Source: an uncultured bacterium
GTDB taxonomy: Bacteria > Cyanobacteriota > Vampirovibrionia > Gastranaerophilales > Gastranaerophilaceae
Direction of reading: 5' to 3'
Assembly: GCA_900547155.1 (NCBI GenBank)
Contig: URFH01000008.1
Span: 1-64,000 of the forward strand
DNA: 64,000 nucleotides
Within the stretch, counting starts at the first letter, position 1, and each line of letters opens with the position of its first letter. This document shows positions 51,192 through 61,400 of the stretch, one piece after another. The notes beneath the pieces were generated by a model. That model did not search any database. It worked only from the letters and a program-made list of their open reading frames with translations, and was not told the origin of the DNA. The position numbers and the translations under genes are program-made.

Positions 51192-53270
51192 ATGGACTTT
51201 AATTTTAAGAAAATAAACAGGCTAAAAGCCGTTATAACGCTAATTCTGGTGATTCTTGCAATAATTTTTGCATACGTATTCAAAGATATTTTTAACAGAG
51301 TTGAAAACAGGCTGATTGATTTCAGAGCGTCTTTGAGCACTGACAGCGGGCTTTTTAGCCACAAATTCAAACCAGCGGACGAAAATATCGTAATTTTATC
51401 AATAAACGACCTCACCCAGTACGAAGCAGCCCGCTCAAGCGAGCTAAACCTTACGCGCTGGCCGTGGTCGAGAAAAGTTTGGGCTGATGTAATCAATTTC
51501 CTTGAGCGCCGCGACCCGAAAATGATTATCGTTGATTTAAATTTCTCAAATTACGAAGATTTGGCGCTGAACCAGTCCTCGGCGGATATAATTTTGTCGA
51601 ACACGCTCTGGGGATACAACAATATCATCCTCGCAACCGCTCTGCGCACGCCTTACGAAGCAACAAACAACATGGTTTCGGCTAAAATCCTGGACAACTT
51701 CGACAATCCATACTATCCGGCAAGAAAACCACTGAATCTTGATATTCCCGACCAGAAACTGGACAACAACATCTCCTACTACTCCCACACGCCGATTCCG
51801 GACATTTTTACAAGAAACACGACAATGGCGGTCACAAATCTTCAAGCTGACGGCAATAACGGCATTATAAAATACTCACAGCCGGTTTATAAGCTAATAA
51901 AAGGCAACAAAAGCTATTATCTCCCCTCAATTCCGCTCGCAGCACTGATAAAATACGCAGAAAGCGACAAATTGTCGTTTGAAAACAACGCTTTTCTCCT
52001 CAAAAACCACAAAATCCCCGTCAACGAACACGGGCAGGTGCTCATAAACTGGCACGGAAGCGACAATACATACACTGACATCCCGATTAACGCAATTCTG
52101 CTGAGTATGGTGCGCGGAACAAGGTATTTTGAATACGACAACAGGCAGATTCCGCTGGATTTCTTCAAAGACAAAATAATCCTCATTGCGCAAACCCAAA
52201 CCGGCACAGAAACCCACAACACGCCCGCAGCACAGGATTTGCCCGATGCGCAGATTAAAGCAACGATAATTGACAACTACATCAACGACGGCGACATCAC
52301 AACCGTGAAAAAACGCGCATTTGCAAAGCATCTTTCGCCGCTGAAGACGATTTTGCTCACTGCGTTTTTCTGCGCGGCGATAATTTTTGTTATTGTGATT
52401 GCGACCAACATGCTTCTTGCGTTTATGAACTCGTTTTTGCTGGTTTTGATTTATTGCTGGCTTTCGATTGTGCTATTTTGCCACCCGAGGTTCCATTTGA
52501 TTCTTGATATGGCGCTGCCGCTTTATTGTATGGGCATAACGCTAATTTTGACGTATATTTTAAAGGTTCATCACGAATTCAAGAAAAGAAAGAAAATCGA
52601 AAAAATCTTCGGCAATCTTGTATCAGAAAAAGTCCTGAAACAGCTGATTAACAAGCCTCACAAGCTAAATCTCAAGGCCGGGCTTCAAAAAGTTACGATA
52701 ATGTCGTGCAATATTTTCAACAACATAGAAATCTCCGACGTAATCAGACCCGAGGACTATATTGAGCTGATAAACAGGGCTTTTGGCACAATAGAAAATA
52801 TTATTTTCAAATATAACGGCACAATCAACCGTTTTGTGGGAAATTCGGTGCTTGTTTACTGGGGATACCCGATTCACAGCCGAAAAGACACGGAAAACGC
52901 CCTGCATGCCGCGCTGGAAATAAAAAAAGCTATCAAAAAATTCAATAAAGAATTTTTAGACGAGCTTTGTGCTCCGGAAGAAGAAAAAAACATTTTTATT
53001 GACGTAAAAATCGCCATAAACACAGGAACGGCGCTAATCGGGCAAATCGGCTCGCGCGATGTTTCGGATTTCACGCTTCTGGGCGATACGGTTGATATAA
53101 TTGAAAAAATCGAAAACGTAGGCATAGAATTTGATAAAAAAATTCTCGTCACGGAAGAAAGCCTTAAAAATCTGGACAAACCGGCCTACACGGTTCCCGC
53201 AGGTCAAATTCGCATTAAAAATTCAGATGAAAAAATCAAAATTTTTGAACTGAAAGGGATGACAGCGTGA
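51192..53270 (+). CDS. CHASE2-domain protein with degenerate adenylate/guanylate cyclase domain
   Basis: 692 residues. One membrane helix (~14-32), then a CHASE2 sensor domain outside the membrane (~35-350: RLIDFRASL, RWPWSRKVWADVINFLERRDPKMIIVD), three membrane helices (~378-450), and a class III cyclase domain (~500-640). In the cyclase the two metal-binding aspartates are replaced by asparagine: VTIMSCNIF (N507) and NRFVGNSVL (N551); the transition-state segment reads GDTVDIIEKIE with altered Asn/Arg positions. So nucleotide cyclisation is unlikely; it may be a sensor with a regulatory pseudo-cyclase. Overlaps rqcH by four bases. The 246-base divergent region 50946-51191 contains a TATAAT box at 51159-51164. 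Confidence 0.88.
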   Translation: MDFNFKKINRLKAVITLILVILAIIFAYVFKDIFNRVENRLIDFRASLSTDSGLFSHKFKPADENIVILSINDLTQYEAARSSELNLTRWPWSRKVWADVINFLERRDPKMIIVDLNFSNYEDLALNQSSADIILSNTLWGYNNIILATALRTPYEATNNMVSAKILDNFDNPYYPARKPLNLDIPDQKLDNNISYYSHTPIPDIFTRNTTMAVTNLQADGNNGIIKYSQPVYKLIKGNKSYYLPSIPLAALIKYAESDKLSFENNAFLLKNHKIPVNEHGQVLINWHGSDNTYTDIPINAILLSMVRGTRYFEYDNRQIPLDFFKDKIILIAQTQTGTETHNTPAAQDLPDAQIKATIIDNYINDGDITTVKKRAFAKHLSPLKTILLTAFFCAAIIFVIVIATNMLLAFMNSFLLVLIYCWLSIVLFCHPRFHLILDMALPLYCMGITLILTYILKVHHEFKKRKKIEKIFGNLVSEKVLKQLINKPHKLNLKAGLQKVTIMSCNIFNNIEISDVIRPEDYIELINRAFGTIENIIFKYNGTINRFVGNSVLVYWGYPIHSRKDTENALHAALEIKKAIKKFNKEFLDELCAPEEEKNIFIDVKIAINTGTALIGQIGSRDVSDFTLLGDTVDIIEKIENVGIEFDKKILVTEESLKNLDKPAYTVPAGQIRIKNSDEKIKIFELKGMTA

Positions 53271-54952
53271 TTAGCATTGATTCGCTTCTGGCAGAGGCAT
53301 TTGTGGAGGAAAACAGGGCTTTTTTTGAGGGGGCAAAAGTACAAAAAATCCAGCAGCCGACCAGAAAAGAGCTGATTTTGCATTTGCGCTCGAATTTTGA
53401 ATCAAAAAAATTCTACATAAACATCCACCCCCGGTTTCACCACGCAGCCTTGATGAACAAGGAAAACGAGGCAAAAAGAAACCTGAAAATCCCCGCCCAG
53501 CCTCCGATGTTTTGCATGCTTTTGAGAAAACACATGGAAGGCGCAAAAATTGTGCGTATAAACAAGCCCGAAAACGAACGAATAATCGAACTTTTCTTTG
53601 AAAACTACGACGAAATCGGAGCAAAGGTCGAAGAATGCCTCAGTATCGAGCTTATGGGCAAACACAGCAATATTGTGCTTTACAACACAGATAACAACAT
53701 AATTCTCGGCTGCGCGCACAATATCGGCTCAGAAAAAAGCAAAGAAAGGGAACTTGCGGGCGGTTTGCCCTACATTTACCCGCCCAAACAGGACAAACGC
53801 GAGCTTTTGAGAACGCGCTCGGATTCTTTTAAAAAGATTTTCAAAAAAAGCCCGAATCCGCTTAAAAAAGTTTTAGCGGAGAACTTTTTCGGGCTGACGC
53901 AAATTCTGGCAGGACAAATTGCCGAAAAAATCGGGATAAACGGGGATTCTGCAGCAGATTCGTTAAAAGAAGAAGAAATGTTGAAGCTTTTTGCCGCATT
54001 GCACGAATTTTTTGAAAATCCGCCGGAAAATTACTTCATAAGCAGGGATTTTGAATATTTTTCGCCCTTTGAATCGCCCGAAGCAAGAAAATACACCGAA
54101 ATAAACGCCTTGATTGACGATTATTTTGCTTATCATCAGGAAAAATTCAACCTCAAAAACCTGAAAGCAACACTTTGCGCAGCTGTTCAAAAGGAGCTCA
54201 AAAGGCTGAAAAACAGTTTCAAAAATCTCCAAAAAGAGGCTGCAAACAAAGAAAAAGCCGAAAAATACAGGCTCAAAGCCGACCTTATTATGGCGAACCT
54301 TTACAATCTGAAAAAAGGGGAGAAAATTGTTGTTTTGAGCGATTTTGAGGGGGAAAATCAGGTCGAAATCGAGCTTGATGAGAATATTTCACCGGTTGAA
54401 AACGCAAACAGGTACTATGCGCGATACAACAAGGCAAAAAAGGCCTATCAGATAGCTGAGGAGCTTGCGCAAAAGGCTCAGGGCGAAATCGAATATTTTG
54501 AAGAGCTGATGTTTTCAATTGAGCTTGCGCAGAGCATGGCCGAGCTTGAAGAAATTGAAGAGGAAATAATTCCGGCGAAAAAAGATGAAAAATCCAAGAA
54601 AAAAGAAAAACAAACTACCGTTCAAAAGCTTGATATCAATGGATTTAACGTTTATGTAGGAAAAAACAACAAACAGAACGATTTTATTTTTTCAAAAATT
54701 TCTTCACCGGAAGATTTGTGGTTTCACGCGCTCAACGTGCCCGGTGCGCATATTTTGATAAAAGTTCAGGACAAAGAACCGCCGGATAAGGTGCTTTTGA
54801 GGGCAGCAGAAATTGCAAAAGAATTTTCAAGCGCAAAAAATTCGGGAAAAGTGCCGGTAATTTACACAAAACGAAAATATCTTAAAAAACCGCCCGCGCA
54901 AAAGGGCGGGATGGTCACATACCGCAACGAAACTGAAATAGTCGTTGAATAA
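53267..54952 (+). CDS. rqcH: NFACT-family ribosome quality-control protein RqcH
   Basis: 561 residues, the usual length. NFACT-N: MISIDSLLAEAFVEENRAFF, CMLLRKHMEGAKIVRINKP, ELMGKHSNIVLYN; a coiled-coil middle (~290-440); and the C-terminal NFACT-R domain (FNVYVGKNNKQNDFIFSKISSPEDLWFHALNVPGAHILIK). RqcH binds obstructed 50S subunits carrying peptidyl-tRNA and recruits tRNA-Ala for alanine tailing. The tRNA-contacting DR pair reads ER here (NERII). GTG start shares GTGA with the end of the CHASE2 gene, so the two are co-translated. Also annotated in other species as fibronectin-binding protein. Confidence 0.93.
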   Translation: MISIDSLLAEAFVEENRAFFEGAKVQKIQQPTRKELILHLRSNFESKKFYINIHPRFHHAALMNKENEAKRNLKIPAQPPMFCMLLRKHMEGAKIVRINKPENERIIELFFENYDEIGAKVEECLSIELMGKHSNIVLYNTDNNIILGCAHNIGSEKSKERELAGGLPYIYPPKQDKRELLRTRSDSFKKIFKKSPNPLKKVLAENFFGLTQILAGQIAEKIGINGDSAADSLKEEEMLKLFAALHEFFENPPENYFISRDFEYFSPFESPEARKYTEINALIDDYFAYHQEKFNLKNLKATLCAAVQKELKRLKNSFKNLQKEAANKEKAEKYRLKADLIMANLYNLKKGEKIVVLSDFEGENQVEIELDENISPVENANRYYARYNKAKKAYQIAEELAQKAQGEIEYFEELMFSIELAQSMAELEEIEEEIIPAKKDEKSKKKEKQTTVQKLDINGFNVYVGKNNKQNDFIFSKISSPEDLWFHALNVPGAHILIKVQDKEPPDKVLLRAAEIAKEFSSAKNSGKVPVIYTKRKYLKKPPAQKGGMVTYRNETEIVVE

Positions 54953-54972
54953 CCCATTTAAAACGTTAAAAA

Positions 54973-54999
54973 GGGCGGAAAACACAAGGTTTTCCACCC
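54973..54999. terminator. Convergent terminator between rqcH and the EF-hand gene
   Basis: GGGCGGAAAAC and GTTTTCCACCC form a near-perfect stem around ACAAG. On the minus strand it is followed by CTTTTTAACG, so it ends the EF-hand gene; on the plus strand it may weakly serve rqcH. Confidence 0.75.
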
Positions 55000-55007
55000 C
55001 TATATCC

Positions 55008-55436
55008 CTATAATTGCAAATCGAGCGAGCCCGAAACATTCCCGACCTTTGAATAGGCGTTTAAGCCCTCTTTGGACTTGATTGTTTCAAACGCGTCGTT
55101 GCTTTTTTGCGAATCATCCATATTGTTTGATTCCTCCTCCAAGCCTTCTGCCAGCTCATTCAGCATTTGCATTTGCATATACTGAATTATTTCATCAAAA
55201 GTAACTTTTCCGTCCCCGTTCAAGTCCATTTCACTTGACGAAGAGCTTTCTGAGCTTCCTGATGAAGAAGCAGAGGCAGTCTGAGCTTCATCCGTAGATT
55301 GAAGACTGTCAGAAATAGCCGAGTACGTAGCAGAATCACTTGCCTGTGAACTGCCCTGCACCGATGAGCCCATGTTCATAAGCTCGCTTGAAAGCAGACT
55401 TTGCACGGACATAGCCGAACCAATGCCTGATACCAT
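55008..55436 (-). CDS. Serine-rich protein with one EF-hand motif
   Basis: 142 residues. A Ser/Ala-rich low-complexity N-terminus (SSELMNMGSSVQGSSQ, SASSSGSSESSSSSE) leads to a single canonical calcium-binding loop DLNGDGKVTFDE at residues 71-82, followed by helix EIIQYMQMQMLNELAEGLEEE. The ATG at 55436 has GGAGG eight bases upstream; the frame is open ten codons further but without a site. No classical signal peptide. A single EF-hand may pair between two molecules or act as a dockerin-like motif. Function unknown. Confidence 0.8.
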   Translation of the reverse strand: MVSGIGSAMSVQSLLSSELMNMGSSVQGSSQASDSATYSAISDSLQSTDEAQTASASSSGSSESSSSSEMDLNGDGKVTFDEIIQYMQMQMLNELAEGLEEESNNMDDSQKSNDAFETIKSKEGLNAYSKVGNVSGSLDLQL

Positions 55437-55511
55437 GGTATTAACCTCCTTCCTTGTCAAGAACATGATGTTACGGCATGGCCCGCCCGCACATCATGTA
55501 AAAGGAGGAAA

Positions 55512-55928
55512 TCAGCCTCTAATCTGGAAAGGACATTTTTCGCAACGGGCCTTTGGAACAAGAATCAGGTTGTCCTCAAGATCATACATCTTCGCAATAC
55601 GCGTTATGAGACGCGAACCGCAGACAGGGCACTCAATATCCTCGATATCATGCTCAAGAATTTTTTGTTTTAAAAATATTATCTGCTCTGTTTCCGGCAA
55701 AAGCGACAAATCAGGATGTTTTTCATAAGGTTTTATCTCTTTAGGCATTAATTTCAGCCCTTTTGCGAGTTTTTGCCTTATTGTTGATGCAAGAAAAAGT
55801 TCCCTCCCTGCTTCAATTTCCTCAATGGTTTCAAGCGGCAGAGAGCATTTTTTAGCAAGCCCGGACTGCGAAAGCCCGAGCTTTTCTCTTGTTTGTGAAA
55901 CAAATTGTGCCAGAGATAGCTGTGTCAA
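55512..55928 (-). CDS. Helix-turn-helix protein with C-terminal zinc-ribbon
   Basis: 138 residues. N-terminal XRE-type HTH (FVSQTREKLGLSQSGLAKKCSLPLETIEEIEAGRE), a linker with PKEIKPYEKHPDLSLLPETEQ, then CPVCGSRLI...KARCEKCPF, a four-cysteine zinc-ribbon. TTG start at 55928 with AGGGG about nine bases upstream, four bases after the secF stop codon, so it is co-transcribed with secDF. Acts as regulator or nucleic-acid binding adaptor; target unknown. Confidence 0.8.
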   Translation of the reverse strand: MTQLSLAQFVSQTREKLGLSQSGLAKKCSLPLETIEEIEAGRELFLASTIRQKLAKGLKLMPKEIKPYEKHPDLSLLPETEQIIFLKQKILEHDIEDIECPVCGSRLITRIAKMYDLEDNLILVPKARCEKCPFQIRG

Positions 55929-55932
55929 GGAC

Positions 55933-56949
55933 TTACACCCCTGCTTTTTCTCTTATTGGCACCGTTGTTTTCTTAGAATCCTGTTTTTCTCTCCACCAGT
56001 CAAGAAGCGTGCTCGCAAAGAAGATACTGGAGTAAGTACCGATTGCAATACCGACAATCATCGCCAGAACGAACTCTTTTGTGGTTTCTCCGCCGAAAAG
56101 ATAAAGCGCGCCGAGCGTGATTAAGGTTGTCAGGGAAGTGTTTATACTTCTGGCAAGGGTCTGGTTTACGCTGGCATTGACGATTTCAGGGAAAGTTGCT
56201 TTTTTAGCAAAAAATCTGCAATTTTCACGGATTCTGTCGAACACAACGATTGTATCATGGTTTGAAAACCCGATAACAGTAAGCACAGCCGTGATAAACA
56301 TCGCGTCAATGTGAACATCAAAGAATATCCCCAGAATCGAGAAGAATCCGAGAACAAAAAACGCGTCATGCGCAAGCGAAATGAGCGCAATCACCGCATA
56401 ATCAAGCTGAAATCTTATTGTCAAATAAGCAACAATACCCAGAAACGCTAAAGCAAGCGCCAGCATTGAATTTTTGAACAACTCGCTGCCCAGAGTAGGC
56501 CCGATTGAGCTTACCTGCACGAGTTTTGCGTCAGGATAGTCTTTTTTTATTACATTAGCAATTTTTTGTTCGGATTGCTGGTCGTTGCTCTGAAATGCGG
56601 TTCTTACGGAAATCAAAGTTCCGATTTTTTCAGCGGAATTGTCGTTAGAAATAGCGCTGCTCGGACGCAAAACCTGAATTACAGGGCTTTCAATGCCGCC
56701 GTTTTCAAGATTTTTTCTCAAAACCTCAATTTCAGAGTTCGGAACATCTTTTTGCACTGCATACTGTGAAATTGTGCCTCCGGTAAAGTCAATACCGACT
56801 TTTACAGGCAAATGCGACGGATAAGTCATCACTGAATAAATCATTGCAACCAATCCGGGCACAATCAACAGCAATGACAGCCCGAACCAGACCCATCTGT
56901 ATTTTACAACGTCTATTATTTTTTTATGGTGTAAAATCGTTTCACTCAT
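55933..56949 (-). CDS. secF: Protein translocase subunit SecF
   Basis: 338 residues, six membrane helices. RWVWFGLSLLLIVPGLVAMI, GIDFTGGTISQYAV (SecF signature), the periplasmic domain, SIGPTLGSELFKNSMLALALAFLGI and IGFSNHDTIVVFDRIREN (TM4-TM5 proton-coupling region). Works with SecD to pull secreted proteins out of SecYEG using the proton gradient. AGGAG precedes the ATG. Follows secD after 63 bases. Confidence 0.96.
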   Translation of the reverse strand: MSETILHHKKIIDVVKYRWVWFGLSLLLIVPGLVAMIYSVMTYPSHLPVKVGIDFTGGTISQYAVQKDVPNSEIEVLRKNLENGGIESPVIQVLRPSSAISNDNSAEKIGTLISVRTAFQSNDQQSEQKIANVIKKDYPDAKLVQVSSIGPTLGSELFKNSMLALALAFLGIVAYLTIRFQLDYAVIALISLAHDAFFVLGFFSILGIFFDVHIDAMFITAVLTVIGFSNHDTIVVFDRIRENCRFFAKKATFPEIVNASVNQTLARSINTSLTTLITLGALYLFGGETTKEFVLAMIVGIAIGTYSSIFFASTLLDWWREKQDSKKTTVPIREKAGV

Positions 56950-57012
56950 TATAATTTTCTCCTATGATTTTTCTTTTTTTCACTCTCTTAACGTGAGAGC
57001 GCAGCTAAAGGC

Positions 57013-58320
57013 CTAGTCCAAAACTCCGAATTTAGCTTTTTCGCGTTTTGTTTCGGTTGCTTCGTAAGCATGACCGATTTCGCTTTCTTTTATGCCAAAC
57101 CAGCCCGGATGTTTAAGCTGTCCTGCGCCAAACATAAGGTGCATAAAGTTTTTGGTTACGGTAATCGCCGTAAACATACTTACAAGAACACCGATAACCA
57201 GTGTCAGCGCAAATCCTTTAATAATGCTTGTTCCAAGGAAATAAAGGATTACGCAGGTGATTATTGTTGTCATATTTGAGTCGAAAATACTTGTGAATGC
57301 ACGGTCAAAACCCGCATTTATCGCAGTAAAGAGGGTTCTTCCGGCTTTAAGTTCTTCTTTTGTTCTTTCAAAAATCAAAATATTCGCATCAACGGCCATA
57401 CCAATACTCAGAATAAAACCAGCAATGCCTGCGAGCGTAAGGGTTACGGGAATAATGTTGAAAATCGCAAAAACCAGCACGCCGTAAATCATCAGCGCAA
57501 GGTCAGCAATAAAACCGGGCAAGCGGTAATAAACAAGCATAAACAGCATAACAACGCTTATGCCGATAATCCCCGCAGTTTTACTTTTGTCGAGGCTGTC
57601 CGCACCTAACGTCGGGCCGACCAAACTTTCTTCAATGATTTTTGCCGGAACAGGCAGAGCGCCCGCATTCAAAAGGTCAACCATTTTTTTAGCTTCTTCA
57701 TAAGCAAAACCGTTGTCCCCGCCCGAAATTTGTGCGTTTCCGCCGAGAATGGGCTCCTGAATAACCGGAGCAGAGGTTAATTCGCCGTTAAAAAAGATTG
57801 CCATCGGTTTTCCGACGAGTTCCTGCGTTAATTGACCGAATTTTTTAGCTCCGGAGGGCTTAAACTCAAGAGAAACAACCCATTGTCCACCTGAACTTGT
57901 TGAAACCAGCGCTTTTTGGACATCTTTACCGGTAAGTCCGGTAGAAGCCCAGCTTTGCGTGCCATTAAAAGCCTCAACAGGGCGTTTAAATTCCAAATCA
58001 GCGGTTTCGCCGAGGAATTCTTTTGCCTTTGCAGGGTCAGAAATGCTCGGAATCTCCACGATAAGGCGGTTATCACCCGCTTTTTGAACGGTAGTTTCCG
58101 ACACACCCATTGCGTTTACGCGGTTTTCAATCGCATACTGCAAGCTGTCCATCATATCAGGTGTAATTTTAGCAATATTTGCAGTTTTTTGCGCTTCAAG
58201 CACCAATCTTGAACCTCCGACGAGGTCAAGACCCAGTTTTGTAGGCTTTTTCCAAATGATAAAACCTGCTGCAATAACAAGCAGGATTATTGCCCAAAAC
58301 ATTAATTTTTTATTTCTCAT
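57013..58320 (-). CDS. secD: Protein translocase subunit SecD
   Basis: 435 residues, of the short SecD class. KKLMFWAIILLVIAAGFIIWKKP (TM1), LGLDLVGGSRLVLEA (SecD signature), the P1 region with GVSETTVQKAGDNRLIVEIP, then SLVGPTLGADSLDKSKTAGIIG and GMAVDANILIFERTKEELKAGRT with the conserved aspartate of the proton path. AGGGG eight bases upstream of the ATG. The large autotransporter genes on either side of secDF would depend on efficient secretion. Confidence 0.96.
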   Translation of the reverse strand: MRNKKLMFWAIILLVIAAGFIIWKKPTKLGLDLVGGSRLVLEAQKTANIAKITPDMMDSLQYAIENRVNAMGVSETTVQKAGDNRLIVEIPSISDPAKAKEFLGETADLEFKRPVEAFNGTQSWASTGLTGKDVQKALVSTSSGGQWVVSLEFKPSGAKKFGQLTQELVGKPMAIFFNGELTSAPVIQEPILGGNAQISGGDNGFAYEEAKKMVDLLNAGALPVPAKIIEESLVGPTLGADSLDKSKTAGIIGISVVMLFMLVYYRLPGFIADLALMIYGVLVFAIFNIIPVTLTLAGIAGFILSIGMAVDANILIFERTKEELKAGRTLFTAINAGFDRAFTSIFDSNMTTIITCVILYFLGTSIIKGFALTLVIGVLVSMFTAITVTKNFMHLMFGAGQLKHPGWFGIKESEIGHAYEATETKREKAKFGVLD

Positions 58321-58400
58321 AAATAAAGCCCCTGTCTTTAATTCTCTTCTTGCCCATGATTGTAACAGAAAAACAAATTACAAGCGAAAATATTAAAAAA

Positions 58401-58441
58401 GATTACCCGAAAAAAGGCAAACTCTACCCTAATGGGTAATC
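58401..58441 (-). terminator. Terminator of the second autotransporter gene
   Basis: On the minus strand GATTACCC pairs with GGGTAATC across a 25-base loop, followed by TTTTTAATATTTTC. It begins ten bases after the autotransporter stop and ends 80 bases before secD. Confidence 0.7.
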
Positions 58442-58450
58442 ATAAAGCAG

Positions 58451-61400
58451 CTATTCGCCGTAAAGCTGCTGAAATATGTCAGTGGAAACGGATTTTTTCG
58501 GAGATATTTTCTCTTTTGACTGCGGAATTTGCTTTTGAGGGGTTATTTCTTTGCGGGAGGCAGGAATTATGCGCCCGTCAGGGGAATTTGTTTCCTGAAT
58601 AAATGCCTTGTCCACTGCTTTTATTATGTTTTCATCATTTTTTTCCACTTTCTCAATCTCCTCGCTGCGATGTGCGGGATTTTTGCCTATTGTCCATCTC
58701 AAACCTACATTCAAAGACACGCCGTTGCGCCCTCCTTGCTGCACAAGGGCCTGGCCGAAGGCTATGAAAGTTTCTTTGTATGTTTTTTGCAGCCCCAGGC
58801 CGTATTGGACGTAGGGTTCTATGGACATTTGGGGGAGTTGGATATTTTCTACTGTTACTTTTTGTTTGTTGAGGGTGTTCCAGACCATGTTTACTGTAAA
58901 ATATGGCTGCCAGCCGGTTTTGGTGTTAGCTATTAATTTTATTCCGGGGGAAATTTGGATATTGTTGAGGGGGTCGGCGTTTATGGTTATTCCGGCGGCG
59001 TTTCGGTATGTAAACGTATTTATGTAGGAATAGGCGATTAGGAGGTTTGGTTGGAGGATTATTTTTCCATTTTTCATTTCGAGGTTGTAGCCGGTTTTGT
59101 TGGCAATGCCGGCGAGGAGCATTACGGGGGTTTCGTGGCCGTACATTGTGGTATTTTCGGCTACTATTGTACCGGTATTTACTGTTGTTGCGTTGAAGAA
59201 GTTTCCGCGGTAGAGGGTGAGGGTTGAGCCGAGGATTGCGCCGTTTTGGATGGAGTTTATGCCTTTATATTTGAGGCTTGCGCCGTTGTAGCTGAGGTAG
59301 CCGGTGAGAGCGGAGGCCCAGCCGTATTTTAGTTCTTTTACGGAGGAATCGACGCCTATTATTGAGCCGTAGAGGGTTGAGTGGACTTTGGGGCCATTTG
59401 TGAGGGCGGTGCTTTCAAAGCTGGCGTAGGGTTTGTACCACATGCTGGCTTCTTGGCGGGGTCGGAGGTACTGATCGCCTATTATTGCGTATTTGTTTCT
59501 TTTTATTTCAGATAAGCGGATATGTGCGGGCATTAGCATGAAGTTATCCGAGTGTTGGAAGGCGTAGTTGAGGTTTTGGTTTATGGTTGCGGTAGCTCCG
59601 GCCTGAGCTGTTACGGGAGCTGTGAGGATTGAGGGGTCGAAGATATCGCTGGGGTTTGTTGAGGCGTCTATATTTCCGGTATCGGGGTTATATTGGCCTC
59701 CGCGGACGAAGTACATGTTTCCGGATTTATAGTCGTAGGTTACTCCGTACTGGAAGATTTGGCCATAGACGGTAGATTGGCCGTGGTATTTGACGTTATT
59801 TGAGAAGGAGGTATCGGCGAAGGGGATTTTTATTACTGTTGCGTGCCTATCGGGGAGGTTGAGGGTATGGATTGCGTTCAGGTTTATTGTTGAGGGGGAG
59901 CCGGTGGTTTGGAACTGGTCTGCTGTTAATCTGCCCATGGTATTTGAGGTGAAATCCACCTGGGAGGAGGGGATGTTTATTGTTGAATTTTCGTTGAGCT
60001 CCAGATTTGTGAAGTGGAGCGGGGAGAGGGTCAGGGCGCCGAGGTTGAGGGTGCTTTCGGTCATTGTGAGGCTGTTATTTACCAGGGTATAGGGGTTTTG
60101 GATATTTATTGTGCTATTTGTTGTTGTTATATTTTGGTTTTCTATTTTTCCTGTATTTGCCAGTGTGGAGTTTGAGATATTGAGGGTGCCTGAGGTTTCG
60201 GATGTTATGGTATTTAGGGTTATTTGGGCGTTATTGAGGGAGAGGGAGCCGGTATTTGTTGTTTTGTTTATTATTATAGTTGAGGGGGTTGAATTGTTGC
60301 CGAGGGTTATTTCGCCGGCGTTTATTATTTCATCGACGGAGGCGGAGCCTTGAGCGTTGAGGGTTCCGTTGTTGGTTAATTTTTCGGAGATTGAGAGGTT
60401 TTCATTTACATTTATATTTTTGTTATTTGTAAGGTTTTGGGCGATTAGATTTTGAGAAACGGAGATTGATTCTTCGTTTGTTAATTCTTTGGTGCTGAGG
60501 GAGCCGGCTGTGGTGAGGGAGCCGGTATTTGTTAAGGTATTATTGACTATTATGTTAGAATTTGTTTCGAGGGTGTTGTTGTTAGAGATTTCTTCAGCTT
60601 CGAGGGTGCCTTGAATGGAGGCGGAGCCGGTATTTGTGAAGTTTTTGGTGTAAGTTGAGCCGGATATGGTCAGGGTGTTGTTGTTAGTGAGGGTTTCTGA
60701 GTTGTAGAGGGCGCCGGTTATTGTGAGGGAGCCGGAGTTTTGGAGATTTTTTGCTAAAGTATCGCCGAGGATTGTTATTTCGCCTGTGGTGTTGTTGGTG
60801 AGGGTTTCTGTTGCGGAGAGGGAGCCTGAGATGGATAGGGTGCCGGAGTTTTGGAGATTTTTTGTTGAAGTATCGCCGAGGATTGTTATTTCTCCGGTGG
60901 TGTTGTTGGTGAGGGAGTCTGTTATTGAGGTATTTTTATCTATTTGGAGCATTCCATCGTTTTGGAGGTTTTCCGAGTAGAGATTGCCGCCGATTGTAAG
61001 CAGGGAATCGGGGTTATTTGTTACATTTTGGCTGTTGAGGGAGCCGGAGATGGAAATATTGTTGTTATTTGTTGTTGATTGTGCCTGGATGTTGCCATTT
61101 GCGGTTATTGTTTGGTTATTTGTTAAATTTGTGATGGTTAAAAGGTCGCCGTTGAAAGTTGTTTGGGCGTTGTTTGTGAGGGCGCCGAGGGTGGTTGAGC
61201 CGGAGATATTGAGATTATTTTCGTTTATAAAGTCTTTTGTTGTAGTTATGTTGTGGAGGTTGAGGGTTCCGTTGTTTTGGGTTGGGTTTACGGAATTATT
61301 TATTGTGAGGTCTGTTATTGTTATATTTTGGGTTGCGTCGACTTCGGTCAGGAAGTTTTTGTTGTTTGCGTCGAAAGTGCTGTTGTTTCCGGTTATGGAG

